DNA from: Streptomyces sp. AC558_RSS880 | GTDB lineage: Bacteria > Actinomycetota > Actinomycetes > Streptomycetales > Streptomycetaceae | Direction: 5' to 3' | Length of the DNA stretch: 64,000 nucleotides | Assembly (NCBI RefSeq): GCF_019049255.1 | Contig: NZ_JAGMUJ010000029.1 | Span: forward strand, 186,001 to 250,000 | In this document: one piece after another, positions 8,116 through 16,839 of the stretch | Layout: every line of letters starts with the position of its first letter | Numbering within the stretch: the first letter of the stretch is position 1 | Translations under genes and position numbers: made by a program | Notes under the pieces: model-generated | What the model was told of the DNA's origin: nothing | The model's input: only the letters and a program-made list of their open reading frames with translations | Database searches by the model: none

Positions 8116-9393
8116 GTGAAGCGCAAGCTGATAGCCGCGATCGGGGTCGCGGGCATGCTGTTCTCCGTCGCGGCGTGCGGCGGCGACGACGGTGACGGCG
8201 GCGACAAGGCCGGCGCGGACGGTTACGCCGGCGAGACGCTCACCGTGTGGGTGATGGACGGCTCGTCGCCCGACGACTGGCAGGCGGACCTCGCCAAGGA
8301 GTTCGAGGCGAAGACCAAGGCGAAGGTCAAGTTCGAGAACCAGCAGTGGAACGGCATCCAGCAGAAGCTGACCACCGCCCTGTCCGAGGAGAACCCGCCG
8401 GACGTCTTCGAGATCGGCAACACCCAGACCCCGGCCTACGCCAAGACCGGCGGCCTCGCCGACCTGGGCGACCTCAAGACCGAGATCGGCGCCGACTGGA
8501 CCGACTCCCTCAACAATTCCTCCGTCTTCGAGGGCAAGCAGTACGCGGTGCCGTGGTACTTCGCCAACCGCGTCGTCGTCTACAACAAGAAGGTCTGGGC
8601 GGACGCGGGGCTGAAGGACACCCCCAAGACCCGCGACGAGTTCTACGACGCCCTCAAGACGATCGGTGAGAAGACCGACGCCGAGCCGATCTACCTGCCG
8701 GGCCAGAACTGGTACCACTTCGTCGGCCTGGTGATCGGCGAGGGCGGCGAGCTGGTCAAGAAGGACGGCGACACGTACGTCTCCAACCTCGACGACCCGA
8801 AGGTCGCCGCCGCCACGGAGACCTACAAGAAGTTCCAGGCCCTGTCCGAGGCCCCCAAGGACAAGGACGAGGCCACCCCGCAGCAGGCCGAGATCTTCGC
8901 CAAGGGCAAGACCGGCTCGTTCATCGGCATGGGCTGGGAAGCCGCCACCGCGATCAAGGCCAACCCGAAGATCGAGCAGGACATCGGCTACTTCACCATC
9001 CCCGGCGCCACGGCCGACAAGCCCGAGGGCGTCTTCCTCGGCGGCTCCAACCTCGCCGTCGCCGCGGGCAGCCAGAAGCAGGAGCTCGCCAAGGAGTTCC
9101 TGAAGATCGCGCTGTCCGACAAGTTCGAGGGCGCGCTCGCCAAGGCCAACGGCGTCATCCCCAACAAGGAGTCGCTGCAGAGCAACCTCGAGGGCAACGC
9201 CCCCGCCGAGGCCGCCGCGCCGGCCGCCGCCGTCGGCGGCACCACGCCGCTGATCCCCGAGTGGGCCGCCGTCGAGAACGACCCCAACCCGATCAAGACG
9301 TACCTGACCGCCGTCCTGAACGGAAAGTCCCCGGCCGAGGCCGCGAAGCAGGTCGAGGGCGAGTTCAACAAGCGCCTGGCGCAGCAGCAGTAG
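8116..9393 (+). CDS. DasA-like chitobiose/aminosugar-binding lipoprotein
   Basis: A 425-residue extracellular solute-binding protein (family 1) of a carbohydrate ABC importer. The GTG start at 8116 follows GAGGAGG at 8101. The N-terminus MKRKLIAAIGVAGMLFSVAACGG is a lipoprotein signal with lipobox VAAC, so the mature protein is membrane-anchored outside the cell. The body strongly resembles Streptomyces DasA, for example LTVWVMDGSSPDDWQADLA, EIGNTQTPAYAKTGGLADL and YLPGQNWYHFVGL. Chitobiose is therefore the best-guess ligand. It heads an importer operon whose ATPase is missing locally; Das and Ngc importers usually share a distant MsiK-type ATPase. Confidence 0.9.
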   Translation: MKRKLIAAIGVAGMLFSVAACGGDDGDGGDKAGADGYAGETLTVWVMDGSSPDDWQADLAKEFEAKTKAKVKFENQQWNGIQQKLTTALSEENPPDVFEIGNTQTPAYAKTGGLADLGDLKTEIGADWTDSLNNSSVFEGKQYAVPWYFANRVVVYNKKVWADAGLKDTPKTRDEFYDALKTIGEKTDAEPIYLPGQNWYHFVGLVIGEGGELVKKDGDTYVSNLDDPKVAAATETYKKFQALSEAPKDKDEATPQQAEIFAKGKTGSFIGMGWEAATAIKANPKIEQDIGYFTIPGATADKPEGVFLGGSNLAVAAGSQKQELAKEFLKIALSDKFEGALAKANGVIPNKESLQSNLEGNAPAEAAAPAAAVGGTTPLIPEWAAVENDPNPIKTYLTAVLNGKSPAEAAKQVEGEFNKRLAQQQ

Positions 9394-9481
9394 GCGCGCG
9401 AGCGCACGGATGGGGGCGGGGGCCGGCCACTCGCCGGCTCCCGCCCCGGCGTCGAGTACGTCGAGAAGAGAGATCGCGAGC

Positions 9482-10468
9482 ATGACCGTGCAGACCGAAC
9501 GGCCGCCCTCCGGCCCGGCGGACGTCCGCAAGGCGGACGACACAGGACCCGGCAGGCCGACACCGCGAGCCGCGTCGCGCGCCGGCGCGCTCGCCCCGTA
9601 CCTGTTGCTGCTGCCCGCCGTCGCGGCCACCGTGCTGCTGCTCGGCTGGCCGCTGCTGAAGGACCTGCTGCTGTCCTTCCAGAACCTCAACATGGCGCAG
9701 CTGATCCAGCACGTCACCGAGTGGAACGGCGTCGACAACTACAAGGAGGTCCTCACCGGCGAGGACTTCTGGCGGGTCACCCTCCGCTCGATCCTGTTCA
9801 CGGCGGCCAACGTCGTCCTGATCATGGTCCTGGGCACGCTGACCGGCCTGCTGCTCGCCCGCCTCGGCAAGCGGATGCGGTTCACCCTGCTGTTCGGCCT
9901 GGTGCTCGCCTGGGCGATGCCCGTCGTGGCCGCCACCACCGTCTACCAGTGGCTGTTCGCCCAGCGCTTCGGCGTCGTCAACTGGGTCCTGGACAAGCTC
10001 GGCTGGCACTCCATGGCCGACTACAGCTGGACCAGCAGCCAGATGTCGACGTTCTTCGTCGTCACCCTGCTGATCGTGTGGATGTCCATCCCGTTCGTCG
10101 CGATCAACCTCTACGCGGCGACCACCACCATCCCGAAGGAGCTCTACGAGGCCGCGTCCCTCGACGGCGCCGGCGCCTGGCAGAGCTTCACCACGGTCAC
10201 CATGCCGTTCCTGCGGCCGTTCCTCTACGCGACGACGTTCCTGGAGATCATCTGGGTCTTCAAGGCGTTCGTCCAGGTCTTCACCTTCAACGGCGGCGGC
10301 CCCGACCGGCTCACCGAGATCCTGCCCGTCTACGCCTACGTCGAGGGCGTCGGCAACCAGCACTACGGCATGGGCGCGGCGATCGCCGTCCTGACCATCC
10401 TGATCCTGCTCGGCCTGACCGCCTACTACCTCAGGATCGTGCTCAAGCAAGAGGAGGACGAGCTGTGA
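9482..10468 (+). CDS. carbohydrate ABC permease, DasB-like
   Basis: A 328-residue MalF-type inner membrane permease with about six hydrophobic helices. The cytoplasmic EAA loop reads ELYEAASLDGAGAWQSFTTVTMPFLRP. The ATG at 9482 lies after GAGAAGAGAG; the longer upstream frame is non-coding spacer. The stop overlaps the next permease start (GTGA), so the two half-permeases are co-translated and presumably form the heterodimeric channel for the sugar delivered by the binding lipoprotein. Confidence 0.92.
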   Translation: MTVQTERPPSGPADVRKADDTGPGRPTPRAASRAGALAPYLLLLPAVAATVLLLGWPLLKDLLLSFQNLNMAQLIQHVTEWNGVDNYKEVLTGEDFWRVTLRSILFTAANVVLIMVLGTLTGLLLARLGKRMRFTLLFGLVLAWAMPVVAATTVYQWLFAQRFGVVNWVLDKLGWHSMADYSWTSSQMSTFFVVTLLIVWMSIPFVAINLYAATTTIPKELYEAASLDGAGAWQSFTTVTMPFLRPFLYATTFLEIIWVFKAFVQVFTFNGGGPDRLTEILPVYAYVEGVGNQHYGMGAAIAVLTILILLGLTAYYLRIVLKQEEDEL

Positions 10469-11295
10469 AGCGCTCGCTCTTCGGCCGCCTGTGGCCCAAC
10501 GTCACGGCCGTCGTCCTGTTCATCGGCTGCGTCTTCCCCGTGTACTGGATGTTCGCCACGGCGTTCAAACCGACCGGCGACATCATCTCGGAGAACCCGG
10601 TCTGGTTCCCGACCGACATCACCTTCGAGCACTTCGAGACCGCGACCAGCGTCGACAACTTCTGGACCCTCGTCGGCAACTCGCTGATCGTCACCGTCCT
10701 CGCGGTCGTCTTCTCGCTGATCATCGCCCTGGTCACGTCCTTCACCCTGGTGCGGATGCGGTTCAAGGGGCGGCGCGGCTTCATCATCGGCTTCATGCTC
10801 GCCCAGATGGCGCCCTGGGAGGTCATGGTCATCGCGATCTACATGATCGTGCGGGACGCCTCCATGCTGAACAGCCTGGTGCCGCTCACGGCCTTCTACA
10901 TGATGATGATCCTGCCCTTCACCATCCTGACGCTGCGCGGCTTCGTCGCCGCCGTGCCGAAGGAGCTGGAGGAGGCGGCGATGGTCGACGGCTGCAGCCG
11001 CCTCACCGCGTTCCGCCGGGTCGTCCTGCCGCTGCTCGCGCCGGGCCTGATGTCCACCTCGATGTTCGGCTTCATCACCGCCTGGAACGAGTTCCCGCTC
11101 GTGCTGGTGCTCAACAAGGAGGCCGAGGCGCAGACCCTGCCCCTGTGGCTGTCCAGCTTCCAGACCGTCTTCGGCGACGACTGGGGCGCGACCATGGCCG
11201 CCTCCTCCCTGTTCGCCGTCCCGATCCTGATCCTCTTCGTCTACCTGCAGCGCAAGGCCGTCAGCGGCCTCACCTCAGGCGCCGTGAAGGGATAA
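10465..11295 (+). CDS. carbohydrate ABC permease, DasC-like
   Basis: A 276-residue MalG-type permease. The first helix is at residues about 9-30, and the EAA loop reads ELEEAAMVDGCSRLTAFRRVVLP. The GTG start at 10465 overlaps the DasB-like stop. It pairs with the upstream permease. The next gene, a GH3 glycosidase, starts only 9 nt later, so import and hydrolysis of the sugar are in one transcript. Confidence 0.92.
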   Translation: MKRSLFGRLWPNVTAVVLFIGCVFPVYWMFATAFKPTGDIISENPVWFPTDITFEHFETATSVDNFWTLVGNSLIVTVLAVVFSLIIALVTSFTLVRMRFKGRRGFIIGFMLAQMAPWEVMVIAIYMIVRDASMLNSLVPLTAFYMMMILPFTILTLRGFVAAVPKELEEAAMVDGCSRLTAFRRVVLPLLAPGLMSTSMFGFITAWNEFPLVLVLNKEAEAQTLPLWLSSFQTVFGDDWGATMAASSLFAVPILILFVYLQRKAVSGLTSGAVKG

Positions 11296-11304
11296 CGCCA
11301 CCCG

Positions 11305-12795
11305 ATGACGACAACCACCACCGGCACCGACACCCTCACCCGGGACGCGCTCGCCGTACTGCAGCCGGGCTTCGCCGGCACCACCGCGCCCGACTGGGTG
11401 CGCCGCCGGCTGGCCGAGGGCCTCGCCTCCGTCGCCCTCTTCGGCCGCAACGTCACCACCGCCGAGCAGGTCACCGCCCTCACCGCGCAACTGCGGGCCG
11501 AGCGGGACGACCTGCTGGTCGCCATCGACGAGGAGAGCGGCGACGTCACCCGCCTGGAGGTCCGCACCGGCTCCTCCTTCCCCGGCAACCACGCGCTCGG
11601 CGCCGTCGACGACACCGACCTGACCCGGGGCGTCGCCCGCGAACTCGGCCGCCGGCTCGCGGAGTGCGGCGTCAACTTCGACTGGGCGCCGTCGGCCGAC
11701 GTCAACGCCAACCCCGACAACCCGGTGATCGGCGTGCGCTCCTTCGGCGGCGACACCGCCCTGGTCGCCCGGCACACCGCCGCCTACGTCGAGGGCCTGC
11801 AGTCCACCGGCGTCGCCGCCTGCACCAAGCACTTCCCCGGCCACGGCGACACCAGCGTCGACTCCCACCACGCGATCCCGCACATCGACCTCGACGCCAA
11901 GACCCTCGACGAGCGCGAACTGCAGCCGTTCCGGGCGGCGATCGCGGCCGGCACCCGTGCCGTCATGAGCGCGCACATCCGGGTGCCGGTCCTCGACCCG
12001 GACCGCCCGGCCACGCTCTCCCGGCGCATCCTCACCGACCTGCTGCGCGGTGAACTCGGCTACCGGGGCCTGATCGTCACCGACGGCATGGAGATGCGCG
12101 CCATCTCCGGCACCTACGGCCTCGAACAGGGGGTCGTCCTCGCCATCGCCGCCGGCGCCGACGCGATCTGCGTGGGCGGCGGGCTGTGCGACGAGGGCAC
12201 CGTGCAGCGCCTGCAGGACGCGCTGGTCGCCGCCGTACGCTCCGGCGAACTCCCGGAGGAGCGGCTCGCCGACGCCGCCGCCCGGGTGCGCGCCCTCGCC
12301 GACTGGACCGCCGCCGTACGACGCTCCCCGGCCGCGGCCGTCGCACCCGAGCCGGAGATCGGCCTCACGGCGGCCCGCCGCGCGGTGACCGTCACCCGCG
12401 CCACCGGCCCCGCGCCGGTCACCGGACCGGTGTACGTGGCCACCTTCAACCCGGCCCCGAACATCGCCGTGGGCGACGAGACCCCGTGGGGCGTCGGCGC
12501 GGAGCTGGAACGGCTGCTGCCCGGCACCACCACCGGCCACTTCACCGGCCCCGACGCCGGCGAGCAGGCGCTGAGGGCGGCGGCCGGCCGGCGCGTCGTC
12601 GCCGTGGTCCGCGACGAGCACCGGCACCCGTGGATGCGCACGGCCCTGGACACCCTGCTCGCCGCCGACCCGTCCACCGTGGTCGTGGAGATGGGCGTAC
12701 CGCAGTCCGCACCGCGCGGCGCGGCGCACATCGCCACCCACGGCGCGGCCCGCGTCTGCGGTGTGGCGGCGGCGGAGGCGGTCGTGGCGGGCTGA
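11305..12795 (+). CDS. GH3 beta-N-acetylglucosaminidase (DasD/NagZ-like), paralogue 2
   Basis: A 496-residue intracellular GH3 enzyme without a signal peptide. It has KHFPGHGDT followed by DSH as the catalytic dyad and IVTDGMEM with the nucleophile Asp. Its position at the end of the importer operon matches the known Streptomyces arrangement dasABC-dasD, so cleavage of imported chitobiose to GlcNAc is likely. It shares extended sequence with the GH3 gene at 5278-6807 (VLQPGFAGTT, APSADVN, NPVIGVRSFG), which points to local duplication. Confidence 0.92.
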   Translation: MTTTTTGTDTLTRDALAVLQPGFAGTTAPDWVRRRLAEGLASVALFGRNVTTAEQVTALTAQLRAERDDLLVAIDEESGDVTRLEVRTGSSFPGNHALGAVDDTDLTRGVARELGRRLAECGVNFDWAPSADVNANPDNPVIGVRSFGGDTALVARHTAAYVEGLQSTGVAACTKHFPGHGDTSVDSHHAIPHIDLDAKTLDERELQPFRAAIAAGTRAVMSAHIRVPVLDPDRPATLSRRILTDLLRGELGYRGLIVTDGMEMRAISGTYGLEQGVVLAIAAGADAICVGGGLCDEGTVQRLQDALVAAVRSGELPEERLADAAARVRALADWTAAVRRSPAAAVAPEPEIGLTAARRAVTVTRATGPAPVTGPVYVATFNPAPNIAVGDETPWGVGAELERLLPGTTTGHFTGPDAGEQALRAAAGRRVVAVVRDEHRHPWMRTALDTLLAADPSTVVVEMGVPQSAPRGAAHIATHGAARVCGVAAAEAVVAG

Positions 12796-12814
12796 CCCGC
12801 CGGCACGGGCAGGG

Positions 12815-13405
12815 CTACGGGTAGATCTTCCGCCCCTCGGCGAGCATGGCGACGAACTTCTCGATCCGGGCCGCCCGGGTCTGCGGCCGCTTGGCCTCCT
12901 CGATCCGGTGGAGAATCGCGTACCGGTTGCGGCTGTCGAGGGTGCCGAAGAAGTCACCGGCTCCGGGCGCCGCGTCCAGCGCGGCCCGCAGGTCGTCGGG
13001 GACGGTCGCCGTGCTCTGGCTCGCGTACGCGGCATCCCAGCGGCCGTCCGCCCGCGCCCGCTCCACCTCGCGCAGCCCGGACGGCCGCATACGCCCCTGC
13101 TCGATGAGATCGAGGGCCTTCTGCCGGTTGACCGCCGACCACCGGCTGCGCGCCCGCCGCGGGGTGAACCGCTGGAGCCAGTGGGTGTCGTCCAGCCCCT
13201 TCTTGTGCCCGTCGATCCAGCCGTAGCACAGTGCCGACTCCAGCGCGGTCGCGTAGTCGACCCCGATGATCCCGGACCCCTTCTTCGGGATCCTCAGCCA
13301 CACCCCGTCGACATCCCCCTGATGCTCCTCCAGCCACGCCTCCCAGTCCTTTTGCGTCTCGAAGGAGAGCATCGGCCCCACCACACTGTTCACTTCACCC
13401 GTCAT
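12815..13405 (-). CDS. YdeI/OmpD-associated family protein
   Basis: A 196-residue soluble protein. The N-terminal part (SFETQKDWEAWLEEHQGDVDGVWLRIPKKGSG) and the central segment (ALCYGWIDGHKKGLDDTHWLQRFTPRRARSRWSAVNRQKA) are typical of the YdeI/OmpD-associated group. The C-terminal helix bundle (RNRYAILHRIEEAKRPQTRAARIEKF) is the family's conserved tail. Molecular function is unknown. It is convergent with the GH3 gene (19-nt gap). I chose the ATG at 13405; upstream in-frame sequence is low-complexity and enters the repeat region. Confidence 0.8.
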   Translation of the reverse strand: MTGEVNSVVGPMLSFETQKDWEAWLEEHQGDVDGVWLRIPKKGSGIIGVDYATALESALCYGWIDGHKKGLDDTHWLQRFTPRRARSRWSAVNRQKALDLIEQGRMRPSGLREVERARADGRWDAAYASQSTATVPDDLRAALDAAPGAGDFFGTLDSRNRYAILHRIEEAKRPQTRAARIEKFVAMLAEGRKIYP

Positions 13406-13475
13406 ACGCCCATGCAACCGGCCCGGGCGACGCGGGTCAACGAGGGCTGGGCCCGGCAGCCGGCCTGAGTTTTTT

Positions 13476-13654
13476 CTCGCCCCCACCGCCCCTTCCCTTC
13501 CCGTCCCGGGGCTCCGCCCCGGGCCCCGCTCCTCAAACGCCGGAGGGGCTGAAATCAGCCCGTCCGGCGTTTGAGGACGAGGCCCGTAGGGCCGAAAGAG
13601 GGGTCTGGGGGCGCAGCCCCCAGGGACGGGACGGGAAGGGGCGGTGGGGGCGAG
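13476..13654. repeat. nested long inverted repeat (dispersed Streptomyces intergenic element)
   Basis: A 534-nt gene-poor interval (13406-13939) is dominated by this element. Outer arms 13476-13507 and 13628-13654 are inverted copies of a C/G-tract sequence differing by a 5-nt insertion. A 21-bp inner inverted repeat (13532-13552 and 13555-13575, one mismatch, 2-nt loop) holds CTCAAACGCCGGA. Flanking it are small self-hairpins at 13509-13521 and 13604-13622. Such CTCAAACGCCGGA palindromes are scattered through streptomycete genomes between genes. It may also terminate transcription from either side. Confidence 0.7.
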
Positions 13655-13659
13655 CAAGG

Positions 13660-13755
13660 TCAATGGTGACGCAGCCCACGCAGCAGAGCCGTGGCGGCAG
13701 CCGCCGCGGTCAGGGCCGTGCCCGTCAGGGCGAGGGTGCGGGCGGCGCGGCCCAC
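13660..13755 (-). CDS. possible 31-residue hydrophobic small protein
   Basis: A GTG-initiated frame directly after a stop codon would encode MGRAARTLALTGTALTAAAA followed by TALLRGLRHH, a single Ala/Leu-rich helix with a basic tail. No clear ribosome site is visible, and Ala-rich shadow frames are common at this GC content, so this is only a candidate. Confidence 0.15.
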   Translation of the reverse strand: MGRAARTLALTGTALTAAAAATALLRGLRHH

Positions 13756-13939
13756 TCATGGGGGTCTTCTGCGCGAGCGGCACGGTCCTCGACGGTGCGC
13801 CGGGTACCCCACGGGTACCGGGGGCAAGCGTCACGCTGCGCGGGCCCCGCGATGGCGGAGCGTGTCGTTATTGGGCCGAACGGGTGACCATGAGTAAGAA
13901 TTGCCCGATGCAGACAGCCAGTGCGACAGGGGACGGAGC

Positions 13940-14335
13940 ATGCCGGTGAACAGCCACGACGTCACCGACGAACAGTGGGAGGGGCTCGCCCAGGTCGTTC
14001 CGCTGCGGGGCCGCGACGCGTGGCCGTCCGCGGTGGGCCACCGCGCCCTGCCCGAGGCCGCGACGGAGGCGCGCCGCCGTTTCGTCGTCCTGCGGGTGAA
14101 CGTGTTCGCGGACGCCCGCGAGGTCGCCGAGACACTGATGTCCGGGATACCGGTCCTGCTCGACCTGACCGGCGCGGAGACCGAGACCGCCAAACGAGTC
14201 CTGGACTTCAGTACGGGCGTCGTCTTCGGCCTGGCCAGCGGGATGCACCGGGTCGACCGCAACGTCTTCCTCCTGACTCCGGCCGGCACGGAGGTCACGG
14301 GGCTGATGGAGGGGGTGGGGGTGCCGGGGGCCTGA
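13940..14335 (+). CDS. SepF-like cell division protein paralogue (DUF552)
   Basis: A 131-residue protein with the SepF core fold: FVVLRVNVFADAREVAETLMSGIPVLLDLTGAETETAKRVLDFSTGVVFGLASGMHRVDRNVFLLTP. SepF family members bind FtsZ and anchor it to the membrane. This copy lacks the N-terminal amphipathic membrane helix and long acidic linker of division SepF, so it resembles the accessory SepF-like (Sfl) proteins of Streptomyces that modulate Z-ring assembly. The ATG at 13940 follows AGGGGA. It stands alone between the repeat element and the ATPase gene. Confidence 0.8.
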   Translation: MPVNSHDVTDEQWEGLAQVVPLRGRDAWPSAVGHRALPEAATEARRRFVVLRVNVFADAREVAETLMSGIPVLLDLTGAETETAKRVLDFSTGVVFGLASGMHRVDRNVFLLTPAGTEVTGLMEGVGVPGA

Positions 14336-14410
14336 GCGCGTCGCCCGATCGTGGGAAGGCCCGTCGAGCGGAACGGTTCGCCCCGCACCGGACCCCTTAG
14401 CGTCCCGCAC

Positions 14411-15718
14411 ATGACCCCACCTTCCCCGCCCCGCCCGGACATGAGCACATCGCCCTCGTCTGCGGGCCCGGCCGCACCGGATTCGCGGGCCGCACCGGAT
14501 TCACCGAGTTCACCGGTTACACCGGATTCAGTGGATTCGCCGGTTACACCGGTTACGTCGGATCTGTCGGCCGCGCGGTCCGCCGGCGTCGTGGGCCACC
14601 CCGACCGGCCGCGCGTCACCGAGCTGCTGCTGTCCGCCTTCGCCGGGCATCGCGGCGTGGCGCTCCCGCTCGGGGCGCTCACCCTGCTCGCCGGGCCCAG
14701 CGGGAGCGGCAAGACCAGCGCGCTGCGGGCGTACGAGGCGCTCGCCCGGCTCGGCGGCGGGGCCGAGCTGGGGGAGGCGTTCCCGGAGCCCGGCGCCTGT
14801 GTGCCGGAGCGGGCCCGTGCCGACGCCCAGCGCCGCCGCGGCTTCCGCATCGGCTGTACGGCCGACGGTCCCGAGGGGCCGGTCCGGCTGGAGGTCGCCG
14901 TGCAGGCCGAACCCGGGCTGCGGATCGTGGGGGAGCGGCTGACGGCGGGCGGGGTGGTCCTCCTGGAGACCGCCCTGCGCGACCCCGGCCGGCGCACCGT
15001 ACAGGCCGCCTGGCACACGGCCGGGGCGGCTCCGGTGACCCGCGCCCCGCTGCCGGACGACCGGCTCGGCACCGCACTGCTGCCGCTGCGCGTCGCCGGC
15101 AAGACCCCCGGGCAGCGCAGGGTGCTCGCCGCCGCCGAGCAGATGGTGGTCGCCCTGCGCTCCGTCTTCCCCTGCGACCCCCGCCCCGAGCGGATGCGGG
15201 ACCCCGTCCGGGTCGGCACCGGACGGCTGCTCGGCGGCTGCGACAACCTCGCCGACGTCCTGTGGCGCACCCGCGCCGAGTGCGGACGCCGGTACGCCCT
15301 CCTCGTGGACGCGGTGCGCGCCGGATGCGCCGGGCCGGTCACCGGCCTGCTCGCCGAGCCGTACGACGCCGGCCGCCTGGTCCGCGCCCTCCTCGACCGG
15401 GGCGACGGCACCCGTACCGAGCTGCGGCGCCTCGGCGACGGCGAGCTGCGGTACGCCGCGCTCGCCCTGGTGCTGCTCACCGGGCCCGGTGTGCTGGAGG
15501 TCGACGCGCCCGGCGAGGTCCCGGCGGCGCTCCAGACCCTCACGGTCCTCGCCGACGGTTTGGACCGGGCGCTGGATCCGGTGCAGCGGGGCGAGCTGCT
15601 GCGCCTGGCGGCGCGGATGTGTGAGCGCGGGCACATCCGGCTGGTCGGGGCGGTGAGCGACGCCTCCTGGGCGGCGGGGGTGAGCGGGGTGACGGTGGTA
15701 CACCTGGACCGTGACTGA
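14411..15718 (+). CDS. ATP-binding protein, ABC/RecF-like P-loop
   Basis: A 435-residue putative AAA/ABC-type ATPase. After a disordered Pro/Ser/Asp-rich start (residues 1-55), a Walker A motif GPSGSGKTS lies at about residues 97-105, with a C-terminal region carrying GDGELRYAALALVLLTG (signature-like) and VLEVDAP (Walker B-like). It matches the small streptomycete ATP-binding proteins of unknown role. The N-terminal segment is encoded by imperfect ACCGGATTC-type repeats (14472-14562). ATG 14411 and ATG 14441 are both possible starts. The stop overlaps the MazG-like gene by 8 nt, which suggests co-expression. Confidence 0.6.
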   Translation: MTPPSPPRPDMSTSPSSAGPAAPDSRAAPDSPSSPVTPDSVDSPVTPVTSDLSAARSAGVVGHPDRPRVTELLLSAFAGHRGVALPLGALTLLAGPSGSGKTSALRAYEALARLGGGAELGEAFPEPGACVPERARADAQRRRGFRIGCTADGPEGPVRLEVAVQAEPGLRIVGERLTAGGVVLLETALRDPGRRTVQAAWHTAGAAPVTRAPLPDDRLGTALLPLRVAGKTPGQRRVLAAAEQMVVALRSVFPCDPRPERMRDPVRVGTGRLLGGCDNLADVLWRTRAECGRRYALLVDAVRAGCAGPVTGLLAEPYDAGRLVRALLDRGDGTRTELRRLGDGELRYAALALVLLTGPGVLEVDAPGEVPAALQTLTVLADGLDRALDPVQRGELLRLAARMCERGHIRLVGAVSDASWAAGVSGVTVVHLDRD

Positions 15719-16052
15719 TCCGTACGACCTCGCGGGGCTCCAGCACCGGCTCGCCGAGTTCGCCGCCGCGCGGAACTGGCAGCCGTACCACACCCCGAAG
15801 AACCTCGTCGCCGCGCTCAGCGTGGAGGCGTCCGAACTCCTCGAGATCTTCCAGTGGTTGACGCCCGAGGAGTCCGCCCGCGTCATGGACGACCCGGACA
15901 CCGCGCACCGCGTGAGCGACGAGGTCGCCGACGTCCTCGCGTATCTGCTCCAGCTGTGCGAGGTGCTCGGCGTCGACCCGCTGGCCGCGCTGGCCGCGAA
16001 GATCGACCGCAACGAGCGCAGGTTTCCGGTGGGGGAGCCGCCTCAGGGGTGA
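15711..16052 (+). CDS. MazG-like nucleotide pyrophosphohydrolase
   Basis: A 113-residue all-alpha NTP-PPase of the MazG/RS21-C6 group. The metal-binding helices carry VEASELLEIFQWL (ExxE) and DEVADVLAYLLQLCEVL (ExxD type). These enzymes hydrolyse non-canonical or excess (d)NTPs to NMP and pyrophosphate. The GTG start at 15711 lies inside the 3' end of the ATPase gene, so the two are probably translated together. Confidence 0.85.
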   Translation: MTDPYDLAGLQHRLAEFAAARNWQPYHTPKNLVAALSVEASELLEIFQWLTPEESARVMDDPDTAHRVSDEVADVLAYLLQLCEVLGVDPLAALAAKIDRNERRFPVGEPPQG

Positions 16053-16143
16053 GGAGCCATCGACTCCGTTATTACTCTCCGTATCTGAAAAGTGAACTCC
16101 ATCCGAATCGTTGTCGGCAGATTTCGGTCTTCCTCTGGCTTTT

Positions 16144-16174
16144 TGTCTCACACTCTTTCACTCTGGGTAGTGAA
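16144..16174 (+). promoter_or_regulatory. candidate promoter with inverted repeat upstream of DUF6099 gene
   Basis: In an AT-rich island (16060-16200) a TTGTCT (16144) and TAGTGA (16168) are 18 bp apart. An 18-bp inverted repeat TTCACT-N6-AGTGAA (16157-16174) overlaps the -10 position and could be an operator. Only base pattern supports this. Confidence 0.3.
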
Positions 16175-16233
16175 CAAGGGAGTTCAACGGATGCGGACGC
16201 GTGGGCAGCGCGTCGGACAGACGGGGGCAGCGC

Positions 16234-16704
16234 ATGGACGCTGTGCGGCTCATCGTGACAAGCAGGCGCGCCCTGGCCGCGGGCGGTGGCGTGCGGGAGC
16301 TGCTGACCGAGGTGTGGCAGGCGCAGGCTCTGGCTCAGGCGATCGGGAGCCGCCTCGCCGTCGTCGGCCCGCCCGAACTGCGGGGTGAGGCACTGGGGCT
16401 GACCGAGCTGGCGGGCCGTGGCTGCGGAGTGCTGGGCGCCCCGGAACTCGGCCCGGACGAACTGCGCGCGGCCCGGCTCACCGAGCTGGGCGAGACCCGC
16501 CCGGTCCTGCTGCACCTCGGCGGTCTGCTCGGCGAGGTCGGTATCGCCCTGGTGGGGCTCGCCAGCTCCGCGGACGACGAGGCGACGTACTGGCAGTGCA
16601 TGGAGGCCATCGACGCGGCGGACGAGTCCCGCGACCGCGTCCTGGAGATGCTCCGCAAACTGACATCCCGCGACGAGGCGTTACCGGAGCGCGAGGCCGG
16701 CTGA
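16234..16704 (+). CDS. DUF6099 family protein
   Basis: A 156-residue protein conserved in streptomycetes (MDAVRLIVTSRRALA start, WQAQALAQAIGSRLA, LLGEVGIALVGLA, YWQCMEAIDAADESRDRV). It is helical and soluble with no known activity. The ATG at 16234 follows GGGGG. The leucine at codon 150 is TTA (16681-16683), three-quarters of a turn before the C-terminus, so bldA could limit its completion. It stands alone, with its own AT-rich promoter region. Confidence 0.65.
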   Translation: MDAVRLIVTSRRALAAGGGVRELLTEVWQAQALAQAIGSRLAVVGPPELRGEALGLTELAGRGCGVLGAPELGPDELRAARLTELGETRPVLLHLGGLLGEVGIALVGLASSADDEATYWQCMEAIDAADESRDRVLEMLRKLTSRDEALPEREAG

Positions 16705-16728
16705 CACGACGGGCCCGCGGCAGTCACC

Positions 16729-16778
16729 TGCCGCGTCAGCCGCGGGCAGTCGCATGCCGCGTCAGCCGCGGGCAGTCG
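16729..16778. repeat. tandem 24-bp direct repeat
   Basis: Two exact copies of a 24-bp unit (16729-16752 and 16755-16778, period 26), each reading TGCCGCGTCAGCCGCGGGCA followed by GTCG. It lies just after the DUF6099 stop. No function is apparent. Confidence 0.6.
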
Positions 16779-16839
16779 TGCCTCCCCCCAGTGCCTCAAG
16801 GGTCTGGGAGGTACCCCCAGGGCGGCACGGGTGGGCGGT

